Below are positions 11,945-22,566 of a stretch of DNA of 64,000 bases, piece after piece. Source of the DNA: Xiphydria camelus. Its lineage: Eukaryota; Arthropoda; Insecta; Hymenoptera; Xiphydriidae. The notes below the pieces were generated by a model. The model saw only the letters and a list, made by a program, of their open reading frames with translations. It did no database searches and was not told where the DNA came from. The translations under genes were made by a program, and so were the position numbers. Within the stretch, counting starts at the first letter, position 1; the number at the start of each line of letters is the position of its first letter. The stretch spans positions 15,513,746 to 15,577,745 of the forward strand of contig OY783193.1 of the NCBI GenBank assembly GCA_963678675.1. The letters are read 5' to 3'.

Positions 11945-13767
11945 CTACGACTGTACCGAGGGGCCGCACGGTTGGAGGATCGGTACGTCGGTCGATGTTG
12001 CGGCTTCTTGGTCCTGACTGCGAGGGAGGAGGCAGAGCTTGACGATGGGCCGCGTGAGCTCGGTTGTCGCAGTGCGGACATCGACCACCCGTACCTGGTC
12101 GTCGTCCCCGGGGTGGAGACGGACGATCCTCGCGAGCGCCCATTTGCTCGGGGGAAGTCGTTCGTCGCGTAGAAGGGCAATATTACCGAGCTGGACGGCC
12201 GGTTGACGTTGTTGCCACTTGACCCGAGTCTGGAGCTGTTGGAGGTACTCCCTGGACCAGCGCTTCCAGAACTCCTCGGTCATGCGACGGGTGAGCTGCC
12301 ATCGTGTCAAGCGGTTCATCGGCGTGTGTTGAAGGCTCGGCTCCGGCACCACGGTGATAGACAATCCAATTAAGAAATGACCGGGAATAAGAGCCGTGAT
12401 GTCGTCTGGGTCTTCCGTCAAGGGTTGAAGAGGACGAGAATTGAGGCACGCTTCGATTAGGGCTAAGAACGTGCTCAATTCCTCGTAGGTTAAGGTAGTA
12501 TCCCCGATGACACGCCGGAGGTGGTGTTTGATGGATTTCACCCCGGCTTTCCACAAACCGCCGAAATGTGGAGCAGCGGGAGTGTTGAATCGCCACTGTG
12601 TCCCGTCATTTGCCAAGTGGTTGGCAATACGCTCATTTTCCGCCGAGGCTTCACGGAAAAGTGCACGAAGTTGAGCATCGGCTCCAATGAAATTCGTACC
12701 TTGATCGCTGAATAAAGTGGTGCAAATGCCGCGCCGAGCCGTGAACCGTTTGAACGCCGCTAGGAAGGCGTCGGCAGTGTAATCAGTGACTGCTTCGAGA
12801 TGAACGGCCTTTGTGGTGAAGCACACGAAAACCGCGATATACCCTTTGTAAGAGCGGTGACCGCGTCCCCTTGTCGTGCGGATCTGAATCGGGCCGGCGT
12901 AGTCAACTCCGCTGTAGGTGAAGGGTCGGGATGGAACCACACACTCGGCCGGCAGCTGCCCCATCAGCTGCGTGGTGATAGTAGCTCGCTGCGTATAACA
13001 AATTACGCACTTGCGCGCGCGCGCGCTTATGTGTGTTCGCACGCTTGCGCGACCACGGGGAATCCAGTAGCGTCTTCGTAGACAAGCCAGCGTTTGCTGT
13101 GCTCCACCATGGAGCACGGTTTTGTGGCTCGCATCAATGACGAGAGTAGTGAACGGTGCGTTGGTCGGGATGATGCACGGATGGCGCTCGTCGGCATCGA
13201 GTATCCCGTGTTTGAGACGTCCTCCTACTCGAAGTAGTCCTGCCGCGTCAAGGAAGGGGGTAAGCCGCTGGAGCGAGCTCGACGTTGGTAGCTGCGACTT
13301 CATTCTCAGCGCTGTTATGTCGGCTGAAAAGTGGAGCTGTTGCACCTGTCGAATCCAGTGGAGGCGCGCAGCGTCGAGTTCCGCCGCACTGAGATAGGTA
13401 GGCGTGCTCCTCGTCGCCGGTCTCTCGGCTCGAGTGCCAGAGTGGATTCGTGTTCGCAAGTGGTGAATGTATCGCATACACCAAGCCGTGATGCGAAGAA
13501 GGCGGATCAGGGTGGAATACCGGTTGGTGATATCCCAGACATCACGTGGATGTGGATGGAGTACATTGACGTGTACTCGTTCTTCGAGGTCCGTATTCGG
13601 GGGGACCTTCACCGGATTCGATGGCCAATGCTCGGGTGCGATAGACAGCCATGTAGGGCCGTTCCACCAGAGCAGATGGAGCGGCAGCTCCGCCGGTGAT
13701 ATTCCGCGGGATGCACAGTCGGCCGGGTTGTCGGATCCGGGAACGTGTCGCCAGTGCGCCTGTGGCA
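11945..13767 (-). pseudogene. BEL/Pao pol: end of RNase H and integrase
   Basis: This is the third block of the broken polyprotein. It begins with the end of the RNase H region (WRHVPGSDNPADCASRG), then a region with an H..H..C..C zinc-binding pattern (HGGAQQTLACLRRRYW, CVICY). The integrase core follows with the first Asp in SGVDYAGP and the second in FSDQGTNF. Where the third acidic residue is expected the protein reads GGLWKAGVKS, with Lys. I recall both E and K at this column in BEL families, so I do not call it a lesion. A chromodomain is not apparent. It ends at a stop at 11945-11947. Confidence 0.9.
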
Positions 13768-14391
13768 CTAGAGAGTCTGGATTTCCGAGGTCCGATTGGC
13801 GACGAATGTCTTCCATCGCGCCGGTGACTGGCCGATCCAAGCCAGCGCGACGGTGGAGTCCGACCAGAGATGAATGGGAATCGATCCCAGTTCGAGGACG
13901 TCCTTCACGTGAGAGACCATGCGAGCCAATAGAATTGCGGCAGAAAGCTCCAGCCGCGGGAGCGATACCTGTTTCTGCGGGGCGACCTTCGTTTTGGCGT
14001 TGGTCAGCGTGACCCTGGTCCCGTCGGCGTCGGTGATTCGCAGATAGATAACTGCGGCAAACGCACGTTCGGACGCGTCGCAGAATCCGTGTAACTTAAG
14101 GGCTTCGCTGGCGGCATGAGACCCCAGCCAACGAGGGACGGAGACCGACCCGAGTTCCGTGAGTGCTCCATGGAAGTCCTGCCAAGTATTGTCAAGCCCG
14201 TCGGGGAGAGGCTCGTCCCAGTCGCATCCGTGGGCCCACAACGCTTGGAGGAAGATTTTAGCCTTGACGATTACCGGGGCGAGCCAGCCTAGCGGGTCGA
14301 AGAGCTGGGCCGTGCTTGACAATACGGACCGCTTCGTCGTTGGCGAGGCTGTTTTCGAAGCTTGCACCTGGAACTCGAATGTGTCGGCTCT
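13768..14391 (-). pseudogene. BEL/Pao pol: RT thumb to RNase H
   Basis: The frame is the same as the upstream gag-pol block but follows the in-frame TAG at 14392-14394. It contains the family's FDPLGWLAPV motif and the RNase H catalytic positions in LHGFCDASERAF (Asp), PRLELSAA (Glu) and LWSDSTVAL (Asp). It ends at a premature stop (13768-13770), where the reading sense moves into the next frame. The local CTCTCT run suggests a 2-bp slippage. Both lesions are in conserved pol, so this copy depends on others for mobility, if any are active. Confidence 0.88.
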
Positions 14392-17322
14392 CTACTGGAG
14401 ACCGAGCAGTTTAAAGGCGGTACTGTTTTCGAAGTTTAGCGACTGGGCGGTCTCCCGCAGCGCGTGCGGGATGCGGTTTAGGAGCTCCGTGTCATTGGAT
14501 ACCCATTTGTGCAGTTTAAAACCGCCCGCCTTGAGGAGCTCCGCCACCTGGTACTGCTTTTCGATGGCAGCGGAAAGGTCCTCGGCGCCTGAGAGCACGT
14601 CATCGACGTAGACGTCCGTCCGTAGGACGTCGGCAACAATCAGAAATCCGGGACCGTCGTCGTGCGCCAACTGCTGTAACGTGCGCAACGCTAAATAAGG
14701 CGCGCTATTAAGGCCGTACGTTACCGTGCGTAGCTGGAACGCTCGAGGTGATTCGACTGTTGATCGTCTCCAGAGGATCCGTTGCAGATCGTAATCTTCC
14801 GGGGCGATCCAAATTTGGCGGTACATTTTCTCAATGTCCGCAGCAAACACGATGGGATGACGTCGCCAGCGTGTTACGATGTCCGGGAGCTCCGTTTGTA
14901 ATTTCGGCCCAACGTGGAGGCAGTCGTTCAGACTGACCGAGGAATCCAACGGTTGAGACGCATTGAATACAACGCGAAGCTTAGTGGTGCTGCTGGTATC
15001 CTTAACGATACCATGGTGAGGCAGGTAGTAGCAGCGGGTTTGCTCACTACGAGGCTCGGAAGGAGGCGCGACCGGGGCCATGTGCCCGAGCGCCTCGTAT
15101 TCGTCGAGGAACGCGGTGTACGAAGTCCGAAGGAGCTCGTTCGATCGGAATCGCCGTTCCAACCGGGAGAGTCCGAAGGTGGCGACTTGCACCGTTGACC
15201 CTAAGTCCTTGATTCGGTCGGTCACGGGAAGTCGAACTACGTAGTGACCGTCAGCGAGTCGCCGATGCGTTTTTACAAAATGCTGCTCGCACGCAAGCTC
15301 ATCGGGGTTGAGCGGTACCTGGCGTGCAGGGAGATCTTCCTGGAGCCAGAATTGTTGCAGCAGATCGTGGAGTGCGTAGTCCGCAGTGCAATACAAACTT
15401 GACGCCCTGCGGGAAGCGGTTGGCTGGTCCGAAGATCGGAACGGGCTTGGTCCCGATAGAATCCAGCCGAGGGCTGTCTCTTGCGCGGTTGGAGTCTCTT
15501 CGGTCCCGAGACGCACGCCTGTTCGGAGTAAGCGCGCGTATGTCGTGGCACCGAAGAGAAGATCGATACGGAGTCGTCGCTCGAGTGCGGGATCCGCGAG
15601 TTGCAGATCACGCAGGTGCGGAATTTTCTCCGTGTGAAGCTTGCCACTCGGCAAATATTCGGACAGCTTCGGGACGACGTGAGCGTCTATCCGATACCTG
15701 GTCTGCTGGTCAAACCGTGACGACACCTCGAGTGTAACGAGACCCCTTGTACGGACGGAGATTTGCCCTCCAAATCCGCATACCGAGAGCGGGGTCCAAC
15801 GGCGAGGCAAGTGCAGCCGTTGTGCGAGGCGTTCTGAAATTAGATTAAGTTGAGAACCTTGGTCAAGCAGGGCTCGCGTCTCCTGACTTTCTCCGTTGGA
15901 GGCCACGGCTACGACGATGGCAGTGGCGAGGAGCGTGGCTGTCTCTGCTTGGAATTCTCCCGATGAAGTTGCCGCGTGAAGGGCGTGTGACGGTCCGGCT
16001 GCTTGCGGACCGACGTTGACGTGGACGTTCGGAGGCGTGGCGTGTTCCGAAGTCTGAGTCTGTCTGATTGCGCTCGAGGACTCGGGCTGTGGAGCTGCCG
16101 AACCGCGATGTAGGCTCGTGTGATGATTCCCGTCGCACTTCTGGCACCGTCGTGGTGACCGACACATTGGCAACAGGTGTGAGCCTAGGCAGTTCGTGCA
16201 CAGCTGTCTAGCCTCGACGAGTGACTGACGCTGTTTAGGTGTCTGCGCAGTGTAGGTGGGACAGAACCGGAGGTAATGAGCCGCGCTGCACAGCGGACAC
16301 TGTGAGGACGTTGCGGCTACATGATGCGTCTTGGCATGAGTCGTTTGGCCGAACTTTCCGCGTTTGTCCGTAGGGGTCCGATCCGAAGGAGACGTCATTT
16401 TTCCCTTCGGTTGGGATGGTGGTGCGATGAACTCCACGGCGCGTATTCGAGTCTCCAGAAACTTGCAAAACTCGGGGAAGGTGGACGGTTCCCGCGCGTC
16501 ATTTCGCGCGAGTTCCCAAGCTCGACGTGAGCGCGAATCTAGACGCTCCACGGACATGTGTACGAGTAGGTCATCCCATGTGTCAACCGGTCGTTCAAGG
16601 GCCCTTAGTGCATCAAGCACTTCGAGAGTCGTATTGAGGAGGCGCTTTAATTCGACGGCCGACTCGACGGTGACCGATGGTGTTGACAGGAGGACTACCA
16701 GATACGATTTGACGAGTTGCGCTTTATGCTCGTAGGTGTTACAAAGCACGTCCCATGCGCGTTGGAAATTCTCCTCCGTAGTCGCGATACTGCGGGTCAA
16801 CTGCTCCAGCTCACCGACTAAGTTAGTCTTGAGGTAGTGTAGCTTCTCCACGTTGGAGAGCTCCTCGTTCGAGCTAAAGATAGCGCGGAACATGTCGCGA
16901 AAACTCGGCCACTTCACGTACTCACCGTTGAACTTCGGCAGTGTGATACGTGGGACGCGACGGGAGCTAGACGAGCCGTGAGACGATGTCGAAGGTGTCG
17001 CAGGCTGAACGTCGGTTGGAGTAGTCGTAGTAGTGAGAGAGTCGAGAAACTCTAACAGCTCACCGTGCGCTACTGCGTGCGCTTCTTCGGCTTGCTCGAA
17101 CAGATCTTCTGCAAAGTAAGGCCTTTCTCTATCCGCGGGAGTGGCTTGCGCCTCAATCACTCGATGTTGCTCCTCGAATTGCGCCCATTGCGCATCGAGA
17201 GTCTTAAGACGGGATGTTGCGGCTCCGCGGGTCATCCGTGCGACTCCCAACTTCTGGAAGTCGCTCATCGTACGGGTGATGCGGCCGTAGGTCGTCTGTT
17301 GCTCCTCGATGAGGATGTCCAT
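14392..17322 (-). pseudogene. BEL/Pao gag, aspartic protease and reverse transcriptase
   Basis: The open frame extends from 17358. I prefer the Met at 17322 (MDILIEEQQ), which has a better context. Positions below count from the first Met of the frame. Gag-like DUF1759 sequence spans about 140-310. Three zinc knuckles lie at about 354-417 (CPLC, CTNC, CQKCDGNHH). The peptidase A17 active site is LLDQGSQ near 498. RT motifs are KLRVVFNAS (793), FAADIEKMY (838), TYGLNSAPY (879) and the catalytic YVDDVL (917). The frame ends at a TAG after the LLGL motif, where related elements continue, so I read it as a nonsense mutation. Confidence 0.93.
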
Positions 17323-17489
17323 GGTGGTGTTTGGAGAGTGATAGATGCAAGAACACACTGGACACTAGCACTGAGCACTAGCACCGAACGCTGCACGCGC
17401 AACGATCACCGCGACACAGTCTCGAAAAGGTACGTTCTGTGGCCCGGAAGAATAGAGACTAAAAGAGGACTTGCTCTCCGATAGGGCCG

Positions 17490-17507
17490 ATCCGGCTCGA
17501 AGGACCA
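17490..17507 (-). other. Primer-binding site complementary to tRNA-Tyr
   Basis: On the plus strand CCGGCTCGAAGGACCA (17492-17507) is identical to the 3' end of eukaryotic tRNA-Tyr with CCA, so the minus strand is the matching primer-binding site. It lies 2 bp from the LTR edge at 17510, the normal place. The tRNA identity is from my memory of tRNA-Tyr acceptor stems (CCTTCGA at the 5' end). Confidence 0.75.
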
Positions 17508-17509
17508 AA

Positions 17510-18062
17510 TGTTTCTGTACGGAAAGGAAAGAGGGAAAAGAACGGAACGACCGGAATGGATAAACAACAATAAGTTCTCTATTCTTCGAGCGAAGATTAG
17601 GTACAGAATCGTACGAAATGGACCAATGGTCGCGGGGTGTGGTTGCGCGTGAGCGTGAGTCGGACGAGGAACGATGTGTCCACGTTTGCGGTTCGCTAAT
17701 GACTGCTCTTTGCAGCGGAGGAGGCAGAGTTCGTTAAGAACGAACGGGTAACGGTCTGCCGGAAGCTGAGGCAAAGCGGAGGTATCGATTCACCGGAAAG
17801 TACGTTGATTCGCGTAACGGCTGTATCGCGCTAGTCTCAATAACACGTGTAGGTAACCGTCGCTGCGTACCGCGAATGCAGCGCGCCGAAAAGGAGCGAA
17901 GCCACGGGCGCAAGGCCGGAAACGAGCTCGGTTATCGGAATCCGAGCGTCTTCTGACGATCGGACGACGGTTGGAATAAAGGCGCTAGCCTAAACACTTA
18001 TGCTTAGGAAATATCGTCGGTCGAAATACGTGAGAACGCAGAGTCTTGGGCTGGTCGTAACA
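17510..18062 (-). repeat. 5' LTR of the BEL/Pao element
   Basis: The LTR is 553 bp, starting TGTTTCTGTAC and ending GGTCGTAACA on the plus strand, and is abutted by GTTGC at 18063-18067. It is almost identical to the other LTR except for the 26-bp duplication there. It carries the promoter for the minus-strand genome. Confidence 0.93.
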
Positions 18063-19068
18063 GTTGCAGTTGATTCACCGCTATTAGTATCTTTTTCGTC
18101 TTTATCAAATTCTTCGTCGCCTGAATCAGTCACACTTATTTTATCTTCTGACTCTTCTTGGCTTTCGAATGTAAAAAATACAATAATATATTTATTTGAA
18201 ATCTGTACCTCAAAGCTAAACTCTATTAACTCACAAAATTAAAATCTTACAGGAAAACAATTTGTAAATCATTATGAAAGCACTTAATCTCGAATAATAT
18301 TTTTATATAATTTTTTTATAAATATATTATGAAAATAGCATCTAATATACCATACATGTTTCTCTAGTGTTCAGCATAAGTATTTAGTATGTTTCTGAAA
18401 TAATTTCTTGCGGAAAAATAATTGCAGCTAATACTGTTTGCCTTTTTTATCTCGGAAAACTCAGAGGACCTCACTCCAACTGCAACGCATAGATTTCTAA
18501 TATTTACTTTTATTTATCTACCAGAGATCCGCACTTCAGCTGTACCGCATGGCTTTTAGATATTTACTCTTACATTCATGAATATCGCCTTCTATACAAT
18601 AAATCTTCTATTGCTTTCTATAACTTATTGATTTCTAACAAATATTATTAAATAGTTGGATAATAATAAATAACATAATTAATTGCAATAATAATTATTA
18701 TCGCCATTAAAATTTCAAGGAAGATAGACTCTTTTGTAGCAATAAATTTCATGTTTCTTTATATTACCACAGCTGAAATTTGATTACACGAACCATTATT
18801 ACTCGTACTAGATATAAATAAAAGTCAGCTGGCTGAATTGCGGGGGAAAAGTCGTCAGCTGAAATTATTAATGCGCAGCCTCTTTAGCCGGCGCGCTGCA
18901 TGTTTATTGTCCCAGCTGACAGACTGACCCCCACCATACACCTAGCTGACGATGTTTTTCATAAAATATAATGAATTAGCAATCACATAACTTAATTTAA
19001 AGTATGGTGGTATTAGTTTGCGTGGCGTCTGTATTGCGTAAGTATACATCAACAGCTGACACATTTCC

Positions 19069-19414
19069 TATTGGTATTAGCAAAAATCAGTTCAGTAGAT
19101 TTATTAAATAATCTGATACGTAAGGCGAACTGATGATGTCATGACGAAACTATTCTTAAGAAAGCAGCGCGTAGGGTCCGCTCTCAAATATCGTATAAAT
19201 GTTTATATGAAACGATATACACCTAGAGAGAGAGAGAGAAAGAAAGAACTCAGGACCAAGTGCATTAGAAATCTTTCTTTGTGCGTCAGTCTCTCGGAGC
19301 TCTCCTAAGAGTAAAGACGTTAGTCGCGTTTGATTAATAAAATTATCACTTCCACTCAACCACAGTGTTTTATTTAATTCATTCCATATCACCTGGCTTC
19401 CGTAATAATCAACG
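19069..19414 (+). mobile_element. Probable solo LTR (346 bp) with TSD TTTCC
   Basis: The sequence interrupts the right arm of foldback copy 2 and is flanked by TTTCC (19064-19068, 19415-19419). Copy 1 carries the uninterrupted phrase at about 7045-7065. Inside are TATAAAT near 19195, a CTCTCGGAGCTCTCC region near 19295 and AATAAA near 19336, the usual U3-R-U5 order. The ends are not TG...CA, so LTR status is inference. An open frame on the minus strand here has no support. Confidence 0.55.
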
Positions 19415-19679
19415 TTTCCCCCCGAAATATGTTCAGCTGACTACGATTTTTTATAATTACATAATGTAAATAAACCATAAACAAAAATTCAACTTTGGGA
19501 AATCACTTTATTTTTCTATTTTTTTTTACGTGTTTGAGGCTCTACTGTATTCACCCCCACCGCCGGTGCGGCAGCTGACAAGCATTTCGCTCACACACAG
19601 TATGAACTCTATCATAATGTGAATGAAAATCAGCCTTGGTAAAATGACCACCATAATAGTGTCGCTGCCTCCCTGACTA

Positions 19680-20138
19680 CTAGTTTCTGATGCGGGGCAG
19701 CGGTGAGACGAGGTAATGTCAAAACGCTAGAAAGGGGTGGAGCTACGCGAGGTTAGCGATGTTGCCGAATGCATGCAGTATGGATACGGTCCGGTCTCAC
19801 GCCGGCCTCAGTGGCGAGAGCATGGCTCGCTCCCGTTTAGACCGGGATACAGCAGCAGATACGCGGTCCCGAAATGCTTATTGCAATCCGGATTCAAACC
19901 CTTGTAACTTTAAGATGGATTGACTGATTGAAATTTTTGAAAAACCATTGCGTAGTTAATTTGACTAACTTTAATATGATGTGCAATACGACCCCCCTTG
20001 CTATTTGAAGTTTTCAAGTTGCTAGTGCCAGAGTCGCCATCTTTGATTTTTCAAAAACCAAATTACTCTCTAAAGAATGCTCATAAAAAATTACCCTAAA
20101 CATATTTTTGTCAATTTTGTAACTTAACGGGTTCAAAA
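19680..20138. other. Unassigned; partly GC-rich
   Basis: No gene was recognised. Positions 19690-19910 are GC-richer than the surroundings and end near GGATTCAAACCC, which resembles a Pol III B box. I could not pair it with an A box convincingly. Confidence 0.3.
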
Positions 20139-20404
20139 TTAACCCTCGTACGGCCCTCATTTATACTTACACTTAAGTCCTTCGGGTCATATATGACCCA
20201 AGGGTAGGATGTATGTACTCGTATATATTAACCTTTAGAGCCCGGGGAAATTTCAGTTAAAATCGACTTTTTAAACGTAAAATTTATAAATAAAGTCAAT
20301 AATTTCCTATTTGGAGGCCCCGAGCTAACTGCTGGTCGATATATCGACCACCCCGGACGAAGGGCAAAATCGACTTTGGATCCAGTGGAAAAAATGTGGC
20401 AGGA

Positions 20405-20800
20405 AAGATTATCGCTCAAAACTTGTTACTCGGGGTTTTTTTGGGTCGCTCATTACGATGCTGATATCAAAATCGCTCTATTCTCAAATTCAAGATGGCG
20501 AATGCAATATGGCGGATGATGAATTCCAGAAATATTTAGAATTTGAAGATTATGGCCCGAAACTTGTTGCTCAGGGGTTTTTTGGATCGCTCATTACGAT
20601 GCTGATATCCAAATTGGTCTATTTTCTCAAATCCAAGATGGCGGATGATGAATTCCAGACATTTTAAAAATTTGAAGATTATGGCCCGAAACTTGTTACT
20701 CGGGGGGTTTTCGGGGTCGCTCATTACGATGCTGATGTCCAAATCGGTCTAGTCTCAAATCCAAAATGGCGAATACAATATGGTGAATGATGACACGGTA
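20405..20800. repeat. Tandem repeat, period about 129-141 bp, inside piggyBac relic
   Basis: Three units share AACTTGTTACTCGGGG, then GGGTCGCTCATTACGATGCT and CAAGATGGCGGATGATG. Unit anchors (CTTGTT) are at 20422, 20563 and 20692. The inverse of this sequence resembles the 122-bp array at about 24185-24770, so the two arrays share ancestry in opposite orientation. Confidence 0.75.
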
Positions 20801-20928
20801 TACGCGAAAAGCCTTATAGGTGGCGTATTGCGAATTCGTTCGCGCAAACGCAACGCTCCGCGCAATCTATAAGCCTGCCTCGCTCGCCTCTTCTTTACGG
20901 CTGTATTGATACAGTAGTATATCCAACA

Positions 20929-21397
20929 ATGCAATGGCTGAAAATGAAGCTTGGACTAGTGGCGAATCCGAACCAAAAGTACATGTACCCGTATTTTTAC
21001 CCATCAATCAAAGATTTCGAAGGTAGCTCCGAAATAAATCCGAAAATCTTTATATCGGGAAATAGTCCAATCGATTATTTCAATTATTTTTTTGATTCTC
21101 GTCTGCTTGAAAGGATTATAGAGGAGACGAATCGTTATGAAACTCAAAATCATCAGGTTGAAAATTCTCATATGAAGAAATGGCGTCCTCTCACAAGATA
21201 AATTTGAAAAATTTCTCGATCTTTCGATTGTAATGGGTGGTATTATATACGCTAATTCCATCAGACAGACACTCCTCGCACTACTTGGAGAGATACCTAC
21301 AGGAGAACCGAGCAGAGCAGGAATAACCACGTCCGTACTCCGTCTCTACATGCATGGTCATTCAGCAAACAAACTACGTACACTTTATAAAATTTGA
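20929..21397 (+). pseudogene. piggyBac transposase N-terminal relic
   Basis: The first frame (20929-21201) contains the family block SPIDYFNYFFDSRLLERII and EETNRYETQN, followed by MKKWRPLT. A 1-bp frameshift at about 21199 moves the sense to a frame that reads DKFEKFLDLSIVMG and continues to a TGA at 21395-21397. The DDD catalytic region is missing. The region is DDE_Tnp_1_7 (PF13843)-like by memory of that family. Confidence 0.75.
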
Positions 21398-22566
21398 CTG
21401 AAGTATTATGAAATCATTGGAAACTGCATAATATAAGAAAAATGGTACATTGACTACAAATAGTACCTGAATACAAATAACAAAACATTCTACAGTATGG
21501 GTCATATATGACCCGAAGACCTTGTACGTGCAGTTTTTTGTAGTCGACAAAATTACATAATTACATGCTTATTTCCATCATGAAAAAGTATCGTTATAAG
21601 AAAGAAACAATGTCTAAAAATTTCAGAAGATTATCTCTAAAGGCATAATAATAACTTATCGATATTGAACGCTGTGGGTCATTATAGACCCGAGGGACGT
21701 ACGAGGGTTAAAATGGGGGGGGGGAGACTTTACTTATGCGCGCACTGAAAATACTTATTTAAATATGTTGCACAGGAACGTTTTCGAGTAACAGCTTCAA
21801 ATCCAAATGAAATGAACGACAGAGCAAACGCGTTAAACATGAAGCAATTCCGATTTGATTTTCACAAATTACTCGATTTTACTGGAATATTTCTTTATAT
21901 AACATATTAAAATATTTGGGGCATTCCATGTCAACTTTTAGTAGTAGAAACTTTTGGGTCTCCGATTTAGTTGTTGATTTTTTTCAAGTATCTTTAATCA
22001 ATATAAAAACTCCAAAATTTTCAGAATGATTCCACAAGTCGTTCAGCTGTTATTAATTTTTAGATCTTATTTTTTTCTTTTCATCGCGATTTACGGCTTA
22101 AATTAACAAAATATGCAAAAAATGACCCATATGAAAAATTTGTATTTTTTGTGATTTCGAAAAAAAATTAATTTTTTATATTGCGTTTTTTATTGAAAAT
22201 GGAAACAAAAAATGTATCTCAAAACCGACATTTTTAATTTTCATGATTTGTCTACCCTAAATTTCTACATTTTTTACGATAATTTTGAGAGCACTTAGAA
22301 AGTGGGGCCTCCCATAGAAATTTTTAATGAATTTTTTAGTGATTTGAAATGTCAGAACTGACAATTTATGCTAGCTTAGAATGGATTTTTTTGCCCTGCT
22401 AAAATGTAATTCCGATATATGATTTTATAAAATTGTCCAAAATTTGTTATTAATATGACAGATCGAATTATTAAAAATGTAATCCTATAAATATGGGCCT
22501 TTTAAGTGTCTAAAAATGTCTGATGCATTAGTATGTTTATGGTAGTGTATTGCATTAGAGTCGCCG

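Larger units (their letters stand above)
10996..18062 (-). mobile_element. BEL/Pao LTR retrotransposon, near full length
   Basis: The 7,067-bp insertion runs on the minus strand, bounded by GTTGC duplications (10991-10995, 18063-18067). It has two LTRs, a primer-binding site, a purine-rich tract, and gag, protease, RT, RNase H and integrase in Pao/BEL order. The LTRs are nearly identical apart from a 26-bp tandem duplication and scattered substitutions, so the insertion is recent but not brand new. Pol is broken by an in-frame TAG at 14392-14394 and by a frameshift near 13770, so this copy cannot make a full polyprotein. A hAT-type MITE lies in its 3' non-coding part. Confidence 0.95.
10972..18170 (-). 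pseudogene. Acidic C-terminal coding segment split by the BEL insertion
   Basis: On the minus strand, 18170-18063 reads an acidic stretch with ESQEESEDKIS and DSGDEEFDKDEKD. The frame runs into the BEL target site (GTTGC on the plus strand, duplicated at 18063-18067 and 10991-10995) and continues on the far side to a stop near 10972. With one target copy the frame closes as TATEDE-stop. A possible 3' splice site lies just upstream (TTTTTTACATTCGAAAG on the minus strand). Such acidic tails are common at the end of DDE transposases, so this may be the last exon of the transposase of this foldback family. That identity is inference. Confidence 0.5.
10297..19677. mobile_element. TA foldback element, copy 2, split by later insertions
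   Basis: The left end GTCCGGGAGGCAGCGAC (10297) and right end GTCGCTGCCTCCCTGAC (ending 19677) are flanked by TA (10295-10296, 19678-19679). The left arm, 10297 to about 10735, matches copy 1 at 5308-5870. The right arm, about 18515-19677, matches copy 1 at 6285-7315. The extra interior, once the BEL element is removed, is about 700 bp and includes a split acidic coding segment. Insertions inside it are the BEL/Pao element (10996-18062) and a solo LTR-like sequence (19069-19414). Treating the two halves as one element is inference from arm order and TA flanks. Confidence 0.7.
20143..21707. mobile_element. piggyBac-type element relic, TTAA flanks
   Basis: The ends CCCTCGTACG (20143) and CGTACGAGGG (ending 21707) are flanked by TTAA (20139-20142, 21708-21711). 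Subterminal palindromes GGGTCATATATGACCC near 20183 and 21485, and a related GGGTCATTATAGACCC near 21677, may be transposase-binding sites. It is 1,565 bp, with a piggyBac N-terminal coding relic at 20929-21397 and a tandem array at 20405-20800. Confidence 0.8.

Noticed and set aside
11805..12180. Extra minus and plus frames over the BEL integrase end
   Set aside because: They are out-of-frame shadows of the integrase coding sequence and the adjoining non-coding region.
12540..12590. Catalytic Glu-to-Lys change in the BEL integrase (GGLWKAGVKS)
   Set aside because: I cannot rule out that Lys is normal at this column in this lineage; an alignment of intact BEL integrases would be needed to call it a lesion.
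18000..18242. Plus-strand Ser-rich 80-codon frame
   Set aside because: It is the antisense of the acidic minus-strand segment and starts inside the LTR.
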